From Chlorops oryzae (taxonomy: Eukaryota > Arthropoda > Insecta > Diptera > Chloropidae), in assembly GCA_020466095.1 (NCBI GenBank), contig CM035806.1, positions 148,383,167-148,447,166 of the forward strand: a DNA stretch of 64,000 bases, read 5' to 3'. Both the position numbers and the translations under genes were made by a program. Positions 35,084 through 47,760 of the stretch are shown piece by piece. Each line of letters begins with the position of its first letter. Position 1 is the stretch's first letter. The notes below the pieces were generated by a model. It had not been told where the DNA came from and made no database searches. It saw only the letters and a list, made by a program, of their open reading frames with translations.

Positions 35084-37849
35084 GACCACTTTGAATAACC
35101 GATCCTTTTTCTTTCATATTTCGATACTAAAACCTATTAAGAATATGCTGTAACCAAATCATACCAAAATTCCAAGTGTTACAAAAAGCTGCAGCTCATA
35201 TTCGCCGACTTGCCCTGAGCAACCGCCTTGAGTTCTGCTCTTTGAACCTTTGAAGGGATTCTTCTCGACACATCATTTTCTAGAACGGTCAATGTCCTGC
35301 AAACAAAACTGTTCAGCCGATCACTTTGAATTTTTTATATGGTCTTTTACTCACTTATAGCTCTCGCCGGTACAATTGTTTGTTTTCGTAAGTATTTTTT
35401 TAATATTTTTAAACGATTTTAGCAACAAAAATCTACAAATTTTCGAAGCTTTTTATTACTGTACGGCAAATATTTTTAATGAAATTTTTTAAATTTTTAT
35501 GCGGACCATAACAACAGACCTATTGAAAAATACTCCATTCGATGTTTCATTTCCGAAAACATGAACTAACATGTTTACCAGTGACCTACCTTTTTTAACT
35601 CTAATTAAAAAAAAAAAATTATAAGCCATGTAAAAAAAAATATGTACAGTTTGAGACGCAAGTAAAAGCGTGTTAAAAAAAATCAAAATGATTGAACAAC
35701 AATGAATTTTCTCATCACCCCAACCAGTGACAGCTCGGGAGCTTCTTAAAGCATGACAAAACAGATAAAATGAAGCACCCACCTGCTTGAAAAGAAATCC
35801 CCCGAAATTTGTGGACCCCTTTAGGTAGTCTGGATATTGGGGTAACCACTCCTTTTTGCACCCAATCCTACAGGACTAAACGAAGCATGAATTCGACTAC
35901 CATATTTTCACCGTTGGCATATACGACTTTTACCACTGAGTACATACATACATACACACATGCACCAATACGCACTGAAATATACTTTCTTATGAAACAC
36001 GTTAGAAAAAAAATGGAATTTTCAAGCGAAAGAAAAAAACACTTGAGGAGTTAAAAAAAAAAAAAAACTCTCCATCCAAGGATACAATAAAGGACAACAC
36101 ATTTTCTTGAGTGCCAAAGCCCAATGGACGGGTGCGAGTCGTTTTAAAAGATTAAAAAAAAAAAAGAATATATAAAAATTCATGACGGATCCGTAACCAT
36201 AGCCACGACTCTCTTAATATCCTAGACGTGAGACCGTACTAAATCAAGTCTCTGCTTAGGAAGTTAGAATCTCCTTTCAAAGTGTTGAAAAAAGGTTAAA
36301 AATTTACGCAATAAATCGAGCATAAAATTATGGTAGCATATTTATTTATTTTTATTTATTTTGCCCTGCTGTGTGAAATTTCTGAAAAGGCGATACGAAA
36401 ATTGTTTGGACTGTTCTCGCAAAAAATTTGACAAAAAGAAATATGCTTAAGAGGGCGGAGGACACCTAATATTTGGTATATTGATCACTTCAAAGCCAGA
36501 TGTCCTCTCTATGGGAGATATTTGAAAGGTGGGGATCTCAAAGAGAGCAGGCAATTTAATTTGGGACGAAGTCAAATTTCAAAATTTGATTTTTGAGTTT
36601 TGAATGGGTATAGTCCTCAAATGCGGCATTTTATCATAACAGTGTTTGGGGAAGTATTACTTGGCATATCTCAGAGTACATTTTGATGGTAGCTCAGAGT
36701 ACGAAACTTCAACTCATACATAGATATGGGCCAAAAAGTGGTAAAAAAAACTTATAAAAAAATGTTTGCATGAAGGCGTACCAATAACTCAAAAAACTAA
36801 TGATGCAGTTCGATTCCTCGTACCCGAAATAAGGGTAACCGTTCACTCGGTCTCGCCTTTTTTAATTTTGAAAAAACTATCACAGTGCAATATACATACA
36901 TGACTGTATTAGACACAGGGTACAACCAACAGAGGCCCCTCGGCACAAAATGAGACACATAAATTGATAGGGCAGAATTATAATCTAACATAAAAGACAT
37001 TGAAGACATAACCATAACCATCCTGGTGGAGTTGAAACTAACACCATTCATATCCTAGGTAAGGCATCTCAACCAACTAAGCCCCGGAGGCCATCTATTA
37101 GGAGGAACTGGACGTTCTGTTAAGTAAAGCAAAAGAGTTATTTGGATAAACTATGAATTATTCTTCCTTCACTTTTTTTTGAAGAATTGTGGTGCAAAAC
37201 TTTTACCTTAATTAAGGATTCTTTTTATAAGACAATAAAGTTTAATCATGTAATTTTTTTAATGCTTTTTGTGTACCATAAACTGTATAAAAATTCATTT
37301 TTTTTTTAATGGCTTATAATTTTTTTTTAAATTAGAGTTACAAAAGGTAGGTTTGTAGAGTTACAAATGTTAGTTTATGTTGTCGGAAATGAAACATCGA
37401 ATGGAGTATTTTTCAATAGGTCTGTTGTTATCGTCCGTAAAAAAATAAAATTTATTAAAAATATTTGCCGTACAGTAATAAAAAGCTTCGAAAATTTGTA
37501 GTTTTTTGTTGCTAAAATCGTTAAAAATATTAAAAAAATACTTACGAAAACAAACAATTGTACCGGCGAGAGCTATAAGTGAGTAAAAGACCATATAAAA
37601 AATTCAAAGTGATCGGCTGAACAGTTTTGTTTGCAGGACATTGACCGTTCTAGAAAATGATGTGTCGAGAAGAATCCCTTCAAAGGTTCAAAGAGCAGAA
37701 CTCAAGGCGGTTGCTCAGGGCAAGTCGGCGAATATGAGCTGCAGCTTTTTGTAACACTTGGAATTTTGGTATGATTTGGTTACAGCATATTCTAAATAGG
37801 TTTTAGTATCGAAATATGAAAGAAAAAGGATCGATTATTCAAAGTGGTC
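35084..37849. mobile_element. Long inverted-repeat (foldback-like) element, arms about 570 bp
   Basis: The segment 35084-35652 recurs inverted at 37280-37849, from GACCACTTTGAATAA at the outer left to the same motif on the minus strand at the outer right. The inner arm ends lie at ACAGTTT. The arms look highly similar by eye, with mostly small differences. Both contain the same AT-rich and moderately GC blocks, including GCTGCAGCTCATATTCGCCG and TAGCTCTCGCCGGTACAATT. The spacer of about 1.63 kb has no transposase-like frame. The structure fits a foldback element or a long-TIR Tc1-like element whose coding part is lost. No flanking duplication was recognised, so the outer boundaries are the ends of the visible match. 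Confidence 0.85.
35653..37279. other. Spacer between the long inverted arms
   Basis: No recognised protein. Small open frames (for example 35809-36054 plus and 36797-37051 minus) show no family resemblance. It includes A-rich runs near 36050-36065 and 36153-36165 and a short CATA run near 35941-35953. Confidence 0.5.
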
Positions 37850-39291
37850 ACATAAGAGTATCCCCCAAATTTATCATTGGATTTTTTTTTATTGATTATT
37901 TTCACAACTTTTACTAAAGAGTTACATGGGTTCCGTCCAACGAAAAATTGCCTATTTTCAATAATTTTTGTTTGATAAGAAATAAAATATATTATTCGAA
38001 TTAATTTTTTTACATTTTTTTTTTTATATGAAGTGAAAATACAGCGCTACCTATAGCTCGAGGCTGTGTATTCGAAACTATTATTCCGATAGTTATGAAA
38101 ATTTTCGACTATAATCTAGAGATGTGTGTAGAATTCAATAGGATAATAAAAACAAGTTTTTTTTTAAATCCTTGAATTCCATGCAACCCCTCAAAAGCCC
38201 TCTACAAGCCTTAAGAGACTGGGTCTCTGGGTTTCAAACCCATTTTTGTGATTCTTTCTTCCTATTCCAACGGCGTGATTTTAAAGCTGAAACATTGATC
38301 ATTTCAAAACTGAGCTCATCAGGTCATCATATTACTACATATCAGGTCCTCGACGTTATAATATATAATATTTTACAATGTATTTTCCGCCCCTGTAGGA
38401 CATATAACATATAACATCATATAAAACATTATAATGTGATGAATGAAGATGAAAGGGTGGGGGGGAAAAAACTGGTAGTATTTGATCCTTCCTTAGGCTT
38501 TTGAAACATTTTCAAGGATATGAAAGCCAATTGAATCGTCTCTGATATGGGTTTGAAACGAAAAAATATCGATTTTTTTTTTTCATTTCATTTTCGATTT
38601 GTATGATTCCTGATTTTATTTCATTCTGGCATTTTTTTTATATATGTACCTATATGCCTTTTCATTATTAGATAATTTTTTTAGCGCTATAAATTTTCCT
38701 ATCTTGAATTTAATCAAAACGAGAGACAATATGTCAGCCGTTCAATTATCAATACATTCACAAAGTAATTCGATTTGAACATTCAGAGTTGCCAAACACA
38801 CTGTGCACTATACAAATGTCGTATGTGCAATGTGCTGGCAATGGCAGCGCACTCTTCTCGTTCGTGGCTGGCAGGCAACCTCAACGGGGCAATCGCAATC
38901 GCAAGCTCGAACTGGAATTCAAACTGAAATTAATTACATTTCGTACGAATGAATGCCTGCGATTGGACTTTCAATTAAAAGCCGTTGAGCAGACAAGCGT
39001 CATAATTGCATTCGTAATCGCCAGTGATCATCGACGTGCTCCTCTCATACGTTGTATGTACATACATACATACATACATACATCGGTGTCGTCCTATCGT
39101 CTCCGAGTGTGGAGTAATGGCAACGGCAACGGCAACGGCAATGGCAACGGCAACCACTGCGCCAGACAAACTTCCAATAAAAATCGAAATTAAAAGACAT
39201 TTCCAGATACGCGATTGCGTTTTTCGTATCCGTTTCGGAGCGTGTTCCTTGCCCCGCACCCCTCGTGACAAGCATTAGAAAAATCGACATA
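37850..39291. other. Unassigned stretch with microsatellites
   Basis: No credible gene. A CATA run lies near 39060-39082 and a GGCAAC hexamer run near 39118-39155. TATAACATATAA-like motifs occur near 38400-38430. Confidence 0.5.
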
Positions 39292-39806
39292 CACCCAGCG
39301 GAAAATTATCTCCTGCATGACAATGTCATCAGTGATGTCATCGATGACATATAGGTGACATTGTCATGTGTGACATCTTGGCGGACATGTCATCGTGGAG
39401 GTATGCTGTTCACGTGCTTGAATCTCATTGGCTATTGAAATTTAAATGAGGTCTCAGCGTCTGTTCAGCGTTAGCATGAAGTGGCGTAAATGATAAGTGC
39501 TCGACTCAGAATCCGAAGATCGTGGGTTCGATTCCAGGCTAAGGCGAATAAAAATTGTTAAAAATAGATTTTGAAAAAGTTGCGAAATATGCAAAGAGAG
39601 AACAAAGAAGAGAACATTTAGAGAGAAAAGAGCAATGTGCTGCTCTCAAATGAATTTTTCACCATCGCACCCCCCAGGCATGACAATGTCACCGGTGAAT
39701 TCACTGTCCAACTCCTGTACAAATGTCATACAAAGTGTCATGCATACCGGATCCAAAGTCACCGTGACTTCATCGATGATGTCAGCGGGACATTTGCCGC
39801 TGGGTG
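39292..39806. mobile_element. TIR element with CACCCAGCGG ends, interrupted by a SINE
   Basis: The left end CACCCAGCGGAAAAT and the right end ATTTGCCGCTGGGTG are inverted copies. The body is rich in short palindromic GACATGTCATC/GATGTCATC motifs on both sides of an insertion of about 270 bp. That insertion, roughly 39394-39665, carries a tRNA-derived SINE. TGACAATGTCA motifs occur before and after the insertion, so the two halves belong together. The ends resemble those at 5336-6297 and 19626-20019. Confidence 0.65.
39414..39547 (+). mobile_element. tRNA-derived SINE, type B
   Basis: It begins GTGCTTGAATCTCATTGGCT, as does the copy at 56324. Next comes a tRNA-like part with AGTGGCGTAAATGATAAGTG in the A-box position and GGGTTCGATTCCAGGCT containing the pol III B-box. 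It is preceded by about 65 bp of non-tRNA sequence. The A-box region is more degraded here than in the other copy. It is inserted inside the 39292-39806 element. Confidence 0.7.
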
Positions 39807-40409
39807 GGTATAGCTACACATGTACATACATACGAACACACATACATATATATACACATTTAACTCTTGTCACTTGCTGTGCCTTTCTGTGAACGCGCCG
39901 TAATTCACTCGGCGCGGCCCCCACGTCCACGTCCAGGTCCACATCCACGTCCACATGCCTTGCCATCCATATCCATTCATTACTAAGTAGATCAGGACTA
40001 AGCATTGGCGCGTCTATTGGTTGCGGTTCTATGCGTTTGCATGTTGTCATAGTTTGTTTGTTTGTTTGTCCGTCGGCTCACCGAAGCTCGAGAGTGTGAA
40101 TGCATGCGTGTGTGTGTGTTTGTGTTTGTGTGTGTTTGATTGTCTTTTCTCGGCACTAATTAATTGACCAAAACTATTTCGACAGCACTCAACCGACTTG
40201 ACTCGGATGTTTTCGCATGTTACCAATTGTACGCGTAGTTATAACAACAGCTGGCTTGGGGTAGAAGGATAGTTGGCTCATTTTCCTTGTTTGCTCGCTT
40301 GTTCGTCTGTCGGCTCGATTCTCACACTTGGACAGCGTTTGACACGCGCTGAATTGCTTTACCGCTGATAAGCAAGATGTTGACATTTCATGGCACCAGT
40401 ATAATATAC
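39807..40409. other. Unassigned stretch with microsatellites
   Basis: It includes TACATACATACG and TATATA patches near 39822-39858, a CCACGTCCACGTCC hexamer run near 39920-39957, TTTG runs near 40050-40068 and GTGTTTGTG runs near 40110-40135. No gene seen. Confidence 0.5.
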
Positions 40410-41120
<711 letters not shown>

Positions 41121-42589
41121 GTCTGCATATCTACATAGGGAAAAGTACTCGTAATCCATTATGACACTCTTTGCTTGGTGAGAGGGATGGAACGATGGAC
41201 GCAAAACGGTAGGTAGGAGGGGCATAAAATAGCCTGTTTATGCAAGCCAATCACTTATAATTTAATCTTTAATTTACCATATAATGATCATAAAATTATT
41301 GACATATTGATTGACTGTCAGATAACTTAGAAGACCCATCAAATTATCAAAAAATAAATCGCACATTTTAGCGGCCGTCCGTCTTATTTGTAAATCAATA
41401 AAGATCAAATAAAGAATTTCTTTTTCAAAACATAAAATTCCATTCACGCTATTTTTAATACCGAAGACACTTTGCGTCGACGGCGTGAGCCAGTAGGATT
41501 GAATTTAGTCAAGTTCGTATGTCTGTATAGGTATATACCTAGTTTTCTTCTTATCTTGTTGATATTCGGAATATACTGAATTGGCGGAGACATGACTAAC
41601 AATAAGTTCAAATCGATTTTAGAGTCATTTCAAGTTCTAGGGTCTGTTATAGAAATCATGAAAAATCGACTCTTTGCCCTTGCGATTTGCTGAACAGAAT
41701 ACAGTATAAGATAAAGTATAATCCTTGTAGGATGCAGTGACGTGGAGACTTGGTTCCCAAAACCCAACGCTAATCTATCTTATCCTATCTAATCTAATAA
41801 TCTTTTCAAACAAGCAGCCCTGTAGAAACCGTGATGTATTGGGAAAGATTCACCAGAGTCTCGACTTTGTGAAGGGGCACACAATATCCGAACAGGCTGC
41901 TCTCTTTCGGCCTGTAAACACACCCATCAAAAAAGCAAAACTCTTTCGTCTATTGTACTTCCATTTATTGTCATATACCACCCAGAATTCTATACAATAT
42001 TTTTCGGATGCGTCTTTGTGGTACCGGTATTGTTTCTTTTTTTGGTCCAGTAATTTCATAGAGGTCATTTTGAAAGAGGCTTCCTTAGATTCCCGAGTTT
42101 AAAGTCAATAGATTCTTTACGTTAGGCGTCTCTAAGGTGTATAGTACAATAACCACAGTGATTTGGTCCCTATGACAATTTCCATAGAAGTTTGGCTCTA
42201 TATCTCCCATAGTCCATGAATATTCTTGAAAAAAACGTGTGTTTCTTAGAGAAATTAAAAAAAAAAATCATACCTCCAACATTAATAAAGATAGAAGGAC
42301 GATTTGAAAGCTCAGTTATAGAGAATTGTTTTGAAAATATTACAAAATTATGCAATATGCGATTCAACCAAAAAAGTTCCCATTGAAGGATATTTTTTCA
42401 TGACAAATTTTTTTTGTTGCCCCCTAATTGATACCATCTTGCAAAACTGCACGAAAATATAGATTTATGTGATGATTAATTACGTTAAGTTTCATAAAGT
42501 TCATCCAATTGCAACATCCTTAAAAATCACAAAATTAAAAAAAAATGTTGCATACTTCTCGGGTACACCTGAGAGTGATAGTATATCAA
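41121..42589. other. Unassigned stretch
   Basis: No credible gene. The frame at 41737-42102 is not recognised. It is AT-rich with no repeat unit seen. Confidence 0.5.
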
Positions 42590-42591
42590 TA

Positions 42592-42729
42592 GGCCTATTC
42601 ACGAGACCTCGGTATCGTGGCAAAAGTGTAAAAGTGTAAAAATTTAGTTCAGCTTCCAACAACAACTTGTATTGAAAAATCTTCCACTTTTGCACTTTTG
42701 CCATGATACCGAGGTCTCGTGAATAGGCC
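42592..42729. mobile_element. 138 bp palindromic MITE, GGCCTATTCACGAG ends, TA-flanked
   Basis: The left GGCCTATTCACGAGACCTCG and its extension through GTATCGTGGCAAAAGTG are repeated inverted at the right. The terminal repeats are about 45 bp with two mismatches, around a centre of about 48 bp. TA borders both ends (42590-42591 and 42730-42731), consistent with Tc1/mariner-type insertion. Almost the whole element can fold into a hairpin. Confidence 0.82.
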
Positions 42730-42731
42730 TA

Positions 42732-45075
42732 TTATGATTTTTTCATATGATCATATAAGGTGCATTTTTGTAAGAAACAACGAATAAGAATGAAATCTAA
42801 CCAAATCAATCGCTTCTTGTTTTATTTTAAATGATGGCATAAGGCATACCCATAGTTCTACCTTTTTGTAGCTCAATCCAATACTCCGTTTTGAATAGCC
42901 TGAAGTAGATGTTACATATGACAGTTGAAGAGAAAACCAAAGTCCTTCGACGAATGGAAATGATTCCAGATTTTGTGATACTTGAACATGCTGCACATAC
43001 CCAAACAACCCTGCAGTAATGAGCTGGTCGATGTCCTAAGAAGAACTGCCCTTTGACCGGTCCAAATCCTACCGGTTATATTATGGCACTTCGCTCCATT
43101 GAATTCGACTAGCCGGCGGTCGGTTAGAAACGGGTTGGTTTAAGGGTAGTCTGTAAATGACATTTTCATCAACTTATTAGAAAATCAAACAGGATATATG
43201 GATTTTTTATTTTCCTTATTTGACTATCCTGAAACCAGACAAAATTGAGACAATTGACCCAACAAAAAAAATAAATAAAAAATAAAAAATTAAAAAATTA
43301 AAAAATAAAAAAAATAAAAAAAATATTAAAAAACTGACCTACGGTCAGCCATTTTGCGGACTAGTCCCTCTCCAATGACAGGCCCATGTTAAAAACGTCA
43401 ATTGAATGCATTAGAAATGGAATTTTGAGGGGACTAGTACCGGTAACATGAAGGACTGACCGAAGGCTACACTTGGTTCATTCCATATTACTGCAGGGAA
43501 GTTCATACATATGTATACATACATACACTCGCATACACAAAAAACGACGGGTAAGGTATCTGAAATTATTTGTTCTGAGCAAAATTTTCACACGCAACGA
43601 TAATTTCGAAAAATTGCTTTCCGAGCATATTTTCACTCATTAGTCGAAGTAATGACGTGACTGCGAACAGCTTCACGGAGGCAAATGAATCGACGTGGGT
43701 CAGTTCATTTGTTAGTTTCGGTTTGAGCGCTTCTAGCGAACGCCCAACTTTCAAAAAGTTATTGGCAAACGACAAACAAAGCTAAGCGGGCGCGACAACA
43801 AAACTCCAGGCATTTATGTGAAAACAGTATCGAAATCAACATCGCCATCAGCGTTCCGTCCTGTCCCGTCCCGTCCCGTCCCGTCTCGTCTCGACCCGTC
43901 ACATCTCACTCCATTCAATCCGATTCCGTCTCATCTCATCGCATCGCATCGCATCGCATCGTCTCCGTTGCGATGGACAGCACTAATGAAATTCATTAAT
44001 GATTGCTTTCCGAAGCTAAATTAAGAAGTGTTTATTTCCGAATCGCCCAAAAGTGTTGACAACAAAATCCAAAATCCATTAACCACATCGAATTTCTTAG
44101 AAATCAAACAGAGCTGGCCCCGTACGATAGTACGGTGCGGCAAGATACGGTGCTGGCGCGATGTAAGATTCAGTAGGACGGTATGCACATTGGTAGGGTA
44201 CGGTTCGGGCCGGCGTATTAAAAAAACAATCCGGCAAATATTTTGCGTGGGCATACAAGAAAAAAAAAAAAGAAAAGGCAAAACAAAAAGGTCCAATGGG
44301 GCCCGATGATTGAGTCCGAATGATTGAATCCATTAATTGATAAGCAATTTCGAATGTTTACCGCCAAATTATTGCGACGCCGACGCCGACGCCGTCGTCC
44401 AGGCCTGCATTAAAGAGCAGTGGGAAGCGGTCCGTAAGCACTCTTGTCAACACACGATCCAAGGGATCGGATTAGTCGGTTGCAATTGCTCTCATTGCTT
44501 TTGTCCGATACATACAAACATAACAAAACGTGCATAGTTAGGCGGCGTACACGGGAGCGCGGGAGCCCCCCCCCCCCCTATTATTTACGTTTTCTTGGTA
44601 TTTTAAGAAGGCTATTTGGAAAATGTCTTTTTACGCTTGGACAAATTTGTTGCTGCCATCCCGACGTAGTAAGTAAGTAAGTAAAGTAAAGCCTCTTGGC
44701 CGTATTGGTCGCGCCTTTTTTGGGCTATTGTTTACGGGCAGCAGCGGCAGCGGCAGCAGCAGCAGCAGGTTGAATCGCGCCGCGTTCGGACATAAAAATG
44801 CCATTAAATTTATTTATTTGCTGAATTCCTAAAATCGCTTCGTTTCGTTAGCGCGCTTCGTTTGCCTTTCGACTGCCCTCGACGATGTCGCTCGTTGGCC
44901 GCTTTACGGCTCGTTAACTGGAATGGCGACCCTTAATTTCGAATGAACAGAAAACAAACGGCTGCGGTCAGACTCAGAACACAGCTGGGGTATAAATCCC
45001 TTTCGTTGATTTGGAAAAGAAAAATAAAACAAAAATATTTGTATATATTTTATAAAGACTTTTTTGTTTTGCATA
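42732..45075. other. Unassigned stretch with pentamer runs
   Basis: No credible gene. It holds an AAAAAT-type run near 43262-43325, a CCCGT/CTCGT pentamer run near 43858-43900, a CATCG pentamer run near 43932-43962, a C-run of about 11 near 44569, a GTAA run near 44668-44686 and a GCAGCG/CAGCAG run near 44740-44768. Short GC-richer blocks near 43680-43800 and 44380-44950 might be regulatory, but nothing demonstrates this. Confidence 0.45.
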
Positions 45076-45077
45076 TA

Positions 45078-45920
45078 CAGTCGAGTCTAGATACCGTGAA
45101 TCCCCGATAGAGCGAACACCTCGGTGGTGTGAACACATGGACTGAAGCCCAAAATCCAACATTGCGAGAGCGCGAGACGAGACGAGACGCACACAAATTT
45201 CAATACATTCAATCATATGGTTCAAGCTCCGAATGTATCGCACTGCGAGAACTCGTAGCGAGAAAACTTTGAAAATTTGAATATTTCTCGTTGCGGGGCA
45301 ATTTGACAGATTAATGATGTTGCTATTTTTTGAGAACTCGCTATTGGGTACTCGTTTAAACTAATAAAACAAAAACGGTTCACTGTTCAGTGAAAAAGAG
45401 ATTTTAGAATATTTCGCGAGCTTTGGTTAATTTTGAAAATTTTTGAAAATTTTGAATTTAAAATTTTAACTCAAGTGAAAGCGTATAATTTTTATGAGTA
45501 CTCGGTACTCGTTAGATTGGTACTCGGTTCAAATATTGCATTACTAGAAGCGAAATAATGCCATCATCTGGGTGACGCAAAACTCTTATTGGATATTGAA
45601 ATGCGTCACGCAAAACATTTTCGTGACGTCGCGCACTCTCGCATCGGGCTCTCGCAATATTGAATTTTGGCCTTGAAGCTTATAAAATAATTTAGTTTGG
45701 TATTTGAACTTTTCGCGGACAGGACATCCAAAAATCCTAAGGAGAACTGAAGAAACGAACGTCCCTATTCAAAAAATCACCTATGAACGACACATACGAA
45801 TTTTTTTGTACATATTTGAAACAGATAAAGCGAATTAAACATAAGTCTCGATAGTGTGAACAGCCTCGGTAACATGAACAGACCTTACAAAAATAATTTC
45901 ACTTTATCCAGAGTCGACTG
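45078..45920. mobile_element. Tc1/pogo-type non-autonomous element, CAGTCGA(G/C)TCT ends
   Basis: The left end CAGTCGAGTCTAGATACCGT and the right end TATCCAGAGTCGACTG form an inverted pair bordered by TA on both sides (45076-45077 and 45921-45922). Inside each end are related blocks: ATAGAGCGAACACCTCGGT on the left, ATAGTGTGAACAGCCTCGGT on the right. CAGTCGA-type ends with TA duplications are characteristic of pogo/Tc1 elements. It is 843 bp with no transposase frame. A separate inverted-repeat element sits inside (45148-45671). Confidence 0.8.
45148..45671. mobile_element. Nested TIR element (CCCAAAATCCAACATTGCGAGAGC ends, shown in part)
   Basis: Left CCAAAATCCAACATTGCGAG and the minus-strand reading of the right end, CCAAAATTCAATATTGCGAG, match closely. 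The match continues through AGC into GAGA-type motifs. The flanking octamers ACTGAAGC and CTTGAAGC agree at six of eight positions, so an aged 8 bp duplication (hAT-like) is plausible. The interior is AT-rich with ACTCG motifs (TACTCGTTTAAAC, GTACTCGG) and no transposase. Confidence 0.6.
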
Positions 45921-45922
45921 TA

Positions 45923-47100
45923 TTTCTTTTTCTCAAATTTAAACTTTGGCTTTCGTTCCCTTCACTCTTCTCCTCCAAAAAAAAAAAAAAAAAAAAAACC
46001 TTCCCCTGCCCCTTCCACGCCTACCAACACTACCATTCCAGTTTCATTCAATTCAATTTTTTTTTTCTTTCTTTTCTTTTGCCATTTCTTGGCTCCTGCT
46101 TCTATTGTTTTCTTTGTTTTCTTCATTTTGACCTTTTCTTCATTTTCTTTTTAATTGCTAGTGCCTAAAATTTTATTTAAACTCCATTTGGACACCTCTT
46201 TGCAGTCGTTTACCATTCTGTGGTAATTTTTGTTGTTGTTCGTTTTTTGTGTTTTTTTGTTTGTTTTGTTTTTTGTTTTTTGTTTCCGAGTCGTTGCGTC
46301 CTTTTCGGGAACAAATTTAGCATACCCCATAAGTTGTGCATTTTCATGGCATTTAAGGAGAAACACATGTCGAACGACAAACCAACCATGTGAACGGCAT
46401 AAACGATAATGAGAAGGGGCGGTGAGGTGAGGTGGAGTCATCGGGCGGCAGAGACACAAGTAGAGGCAACGTGAATAGACAGAGAATGATCTTCCACATG
46501 GCTTCTTCCACAAAACTATGCGTACTTTTGCTCCTCTTTTCGTCGCAATTTCGGATTCTGTGTGGCTGTGAGTTGTCACTGCACGATAAATTAGCGCATT
46601 CCTCCGATTCTCGGCATTTCAATTCTCCGCAACACCGAATACCGGGAGCATTATTTTCATGCCGTTCTCGCATGTGATCTGACCATAAAAAGTAGGTATA
46701 AAAAAAAAATAATATAAAAAAATTCAAGAGTTCCGTAAAATTCATCGATGGGGATGTACCGAGGCTCGTCATGCGTTCAATCGATGCCGTTCGCTTTTCC
46801 CTAACACGTGTCCCAGGTTTTTTTTTTTTTTTTTTTTTTTTTGATGAGTACACCTCTTCCATGGGTAATTATTGTTTGTTCGTCGAAGTGCCTCTTAAAG
46901 TAATCGAGCTAGAAAACTTATTAGACCAACATCGTGAGGTGAGTTTTGCGTCTTCTGGTTCTGTTTTTCGGTCCGACTCTTATTTCATCAAAGTGTTCAA
47001 GCTTTTGGGAGAAAAACCTCCGTGGAAATCAATTTTTTCAATTCCCTAGTTGCAATCTCGTATTGCCATGGTATTTATCTAGAATCGTCTAAAAGAAAGT
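45923..47100. other. Unassigned stretch with homopolymers
   Basis: It holds a poly(A) run near 45978-46000, T/TG-rich DNA near 46058-46290 and a poly(T) run near 46816-46841. Frames near 46353-46862 cross the poly(T) run and are not recognised. Confidence 0.45.
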
Positions 47101-47108
47101 ATGTATTC

Positions 47109-47340
47109 CATGATACAAGAAAACAAGATAGCGCCACTTGAGAGAGGAAACGTCACAAACTCAAAATCGCGATTCGTTGTTGTTGTTTCCCATGTTAAAC
47201 CGGCTTTTTACTTTTTTGAATAGCATGGGAAACAACAACAATTTCTTGCTCAGTGACGTCACAAACTCAATTTTCGGCTCTCAGAGAGAGCCTCAAAATA
47301 GCGGTTCTGCAGTGGCGGTATCTTGTTTTCTTGTATCATG
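47109..47340 (-). mobile_element. 232 bp MITE, CATGATACAAG termini, copy 2, exact 8 bp duplication
   Basis: It has the same length as the copy at 10478-10709 and the opposite orientation. The differences are a modest number of substitutions, for example GCTCTCAGAGAGAGCC against the matching strand of GGCTCTCTTTGAGAGCC. The octamer ATGTATTC is repeated exactly on both sides (47101-47108 and 47341-47348). The element is non-coding; short frames across it are incidental. Confidence 0.9.
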
Positions 47341-47348
47341 ATGTATTC

Positions 47349-47617
47349 GATCCCGCAGAAGAAGAATCAAGAGGCGGGAAAAATAAACAAGGTTTCGCCA
47401 GACCGGACACACGATTCTCGGATTAAAAGAGAGATTGGGTGAATGAAATTTTTCGCTTAATTTTGACATAATGGAATTAGCCTCGAGACCCAGGTTCCCC
47501 TCGCTAAGAGCTAGGTCGGTAGGTAGGTTGAAGTGGCTGCCACTTAGGCCGTTTATCGGCCCATTGTGATACCAAGGAGGTTTTCTTGTGTTTGTGTGAG
47601 TGTATGTCTTTTTATAT
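47349..47617. other. Unassigned stretch
   Basis: No gene or repeat recognised, apart from a GTTTGTGTGAGTGTATG patch next to the SINE end. Confidence 0.4.
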
Positions 47618-47760
47618 GGTGTGCCCCCTAACATGCGATTTTTTGGAAAACCAGTGCTAGGCTAGGAACATTACACTCCGTTTCGCCTGTGCCGGGAATC
47701 GAACCTCGGACCCTGGGATCAAGAGCATTGCACGCACCCCCTACGCTATCCCAGAGCCAC
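47618..47760 (-). mobile_element. tRNA-derived SINE, type A, minus strand
   Basis: On the minus strand a tRNA-like head GGGATAGCGTAGGGGGTGCG (A-box region) is followed by GAGGTTCGATTCCCGGC with the B-box. Then comes a tail shared with the copy at 56166: GGCGAAACGGAGTGTAATG, CCTAGCACTGG and GCATGTTAGGGGGCACACC. Anticodon-arm-like CTTGATCCCAGG is present. It is not a functional tRNA because it lacks a closing acceptor stem. Confidence 0.78.

Noticed and set aside
37370..37594. Small membrane-like frame (FYSLIALAGTIVCF) repeated in both inverted arms
   Set aside because: Repeated only because the arms are repeated. No family match, and AT-rich composition explains the hydrophobic residues.
39480..39545. 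tRNA gene
   Set aside because: It has A- and B-box-like motifs but no acceptor pairing, and it recurs with extra flanking sequence at 56324-56466, so it is a SINE.
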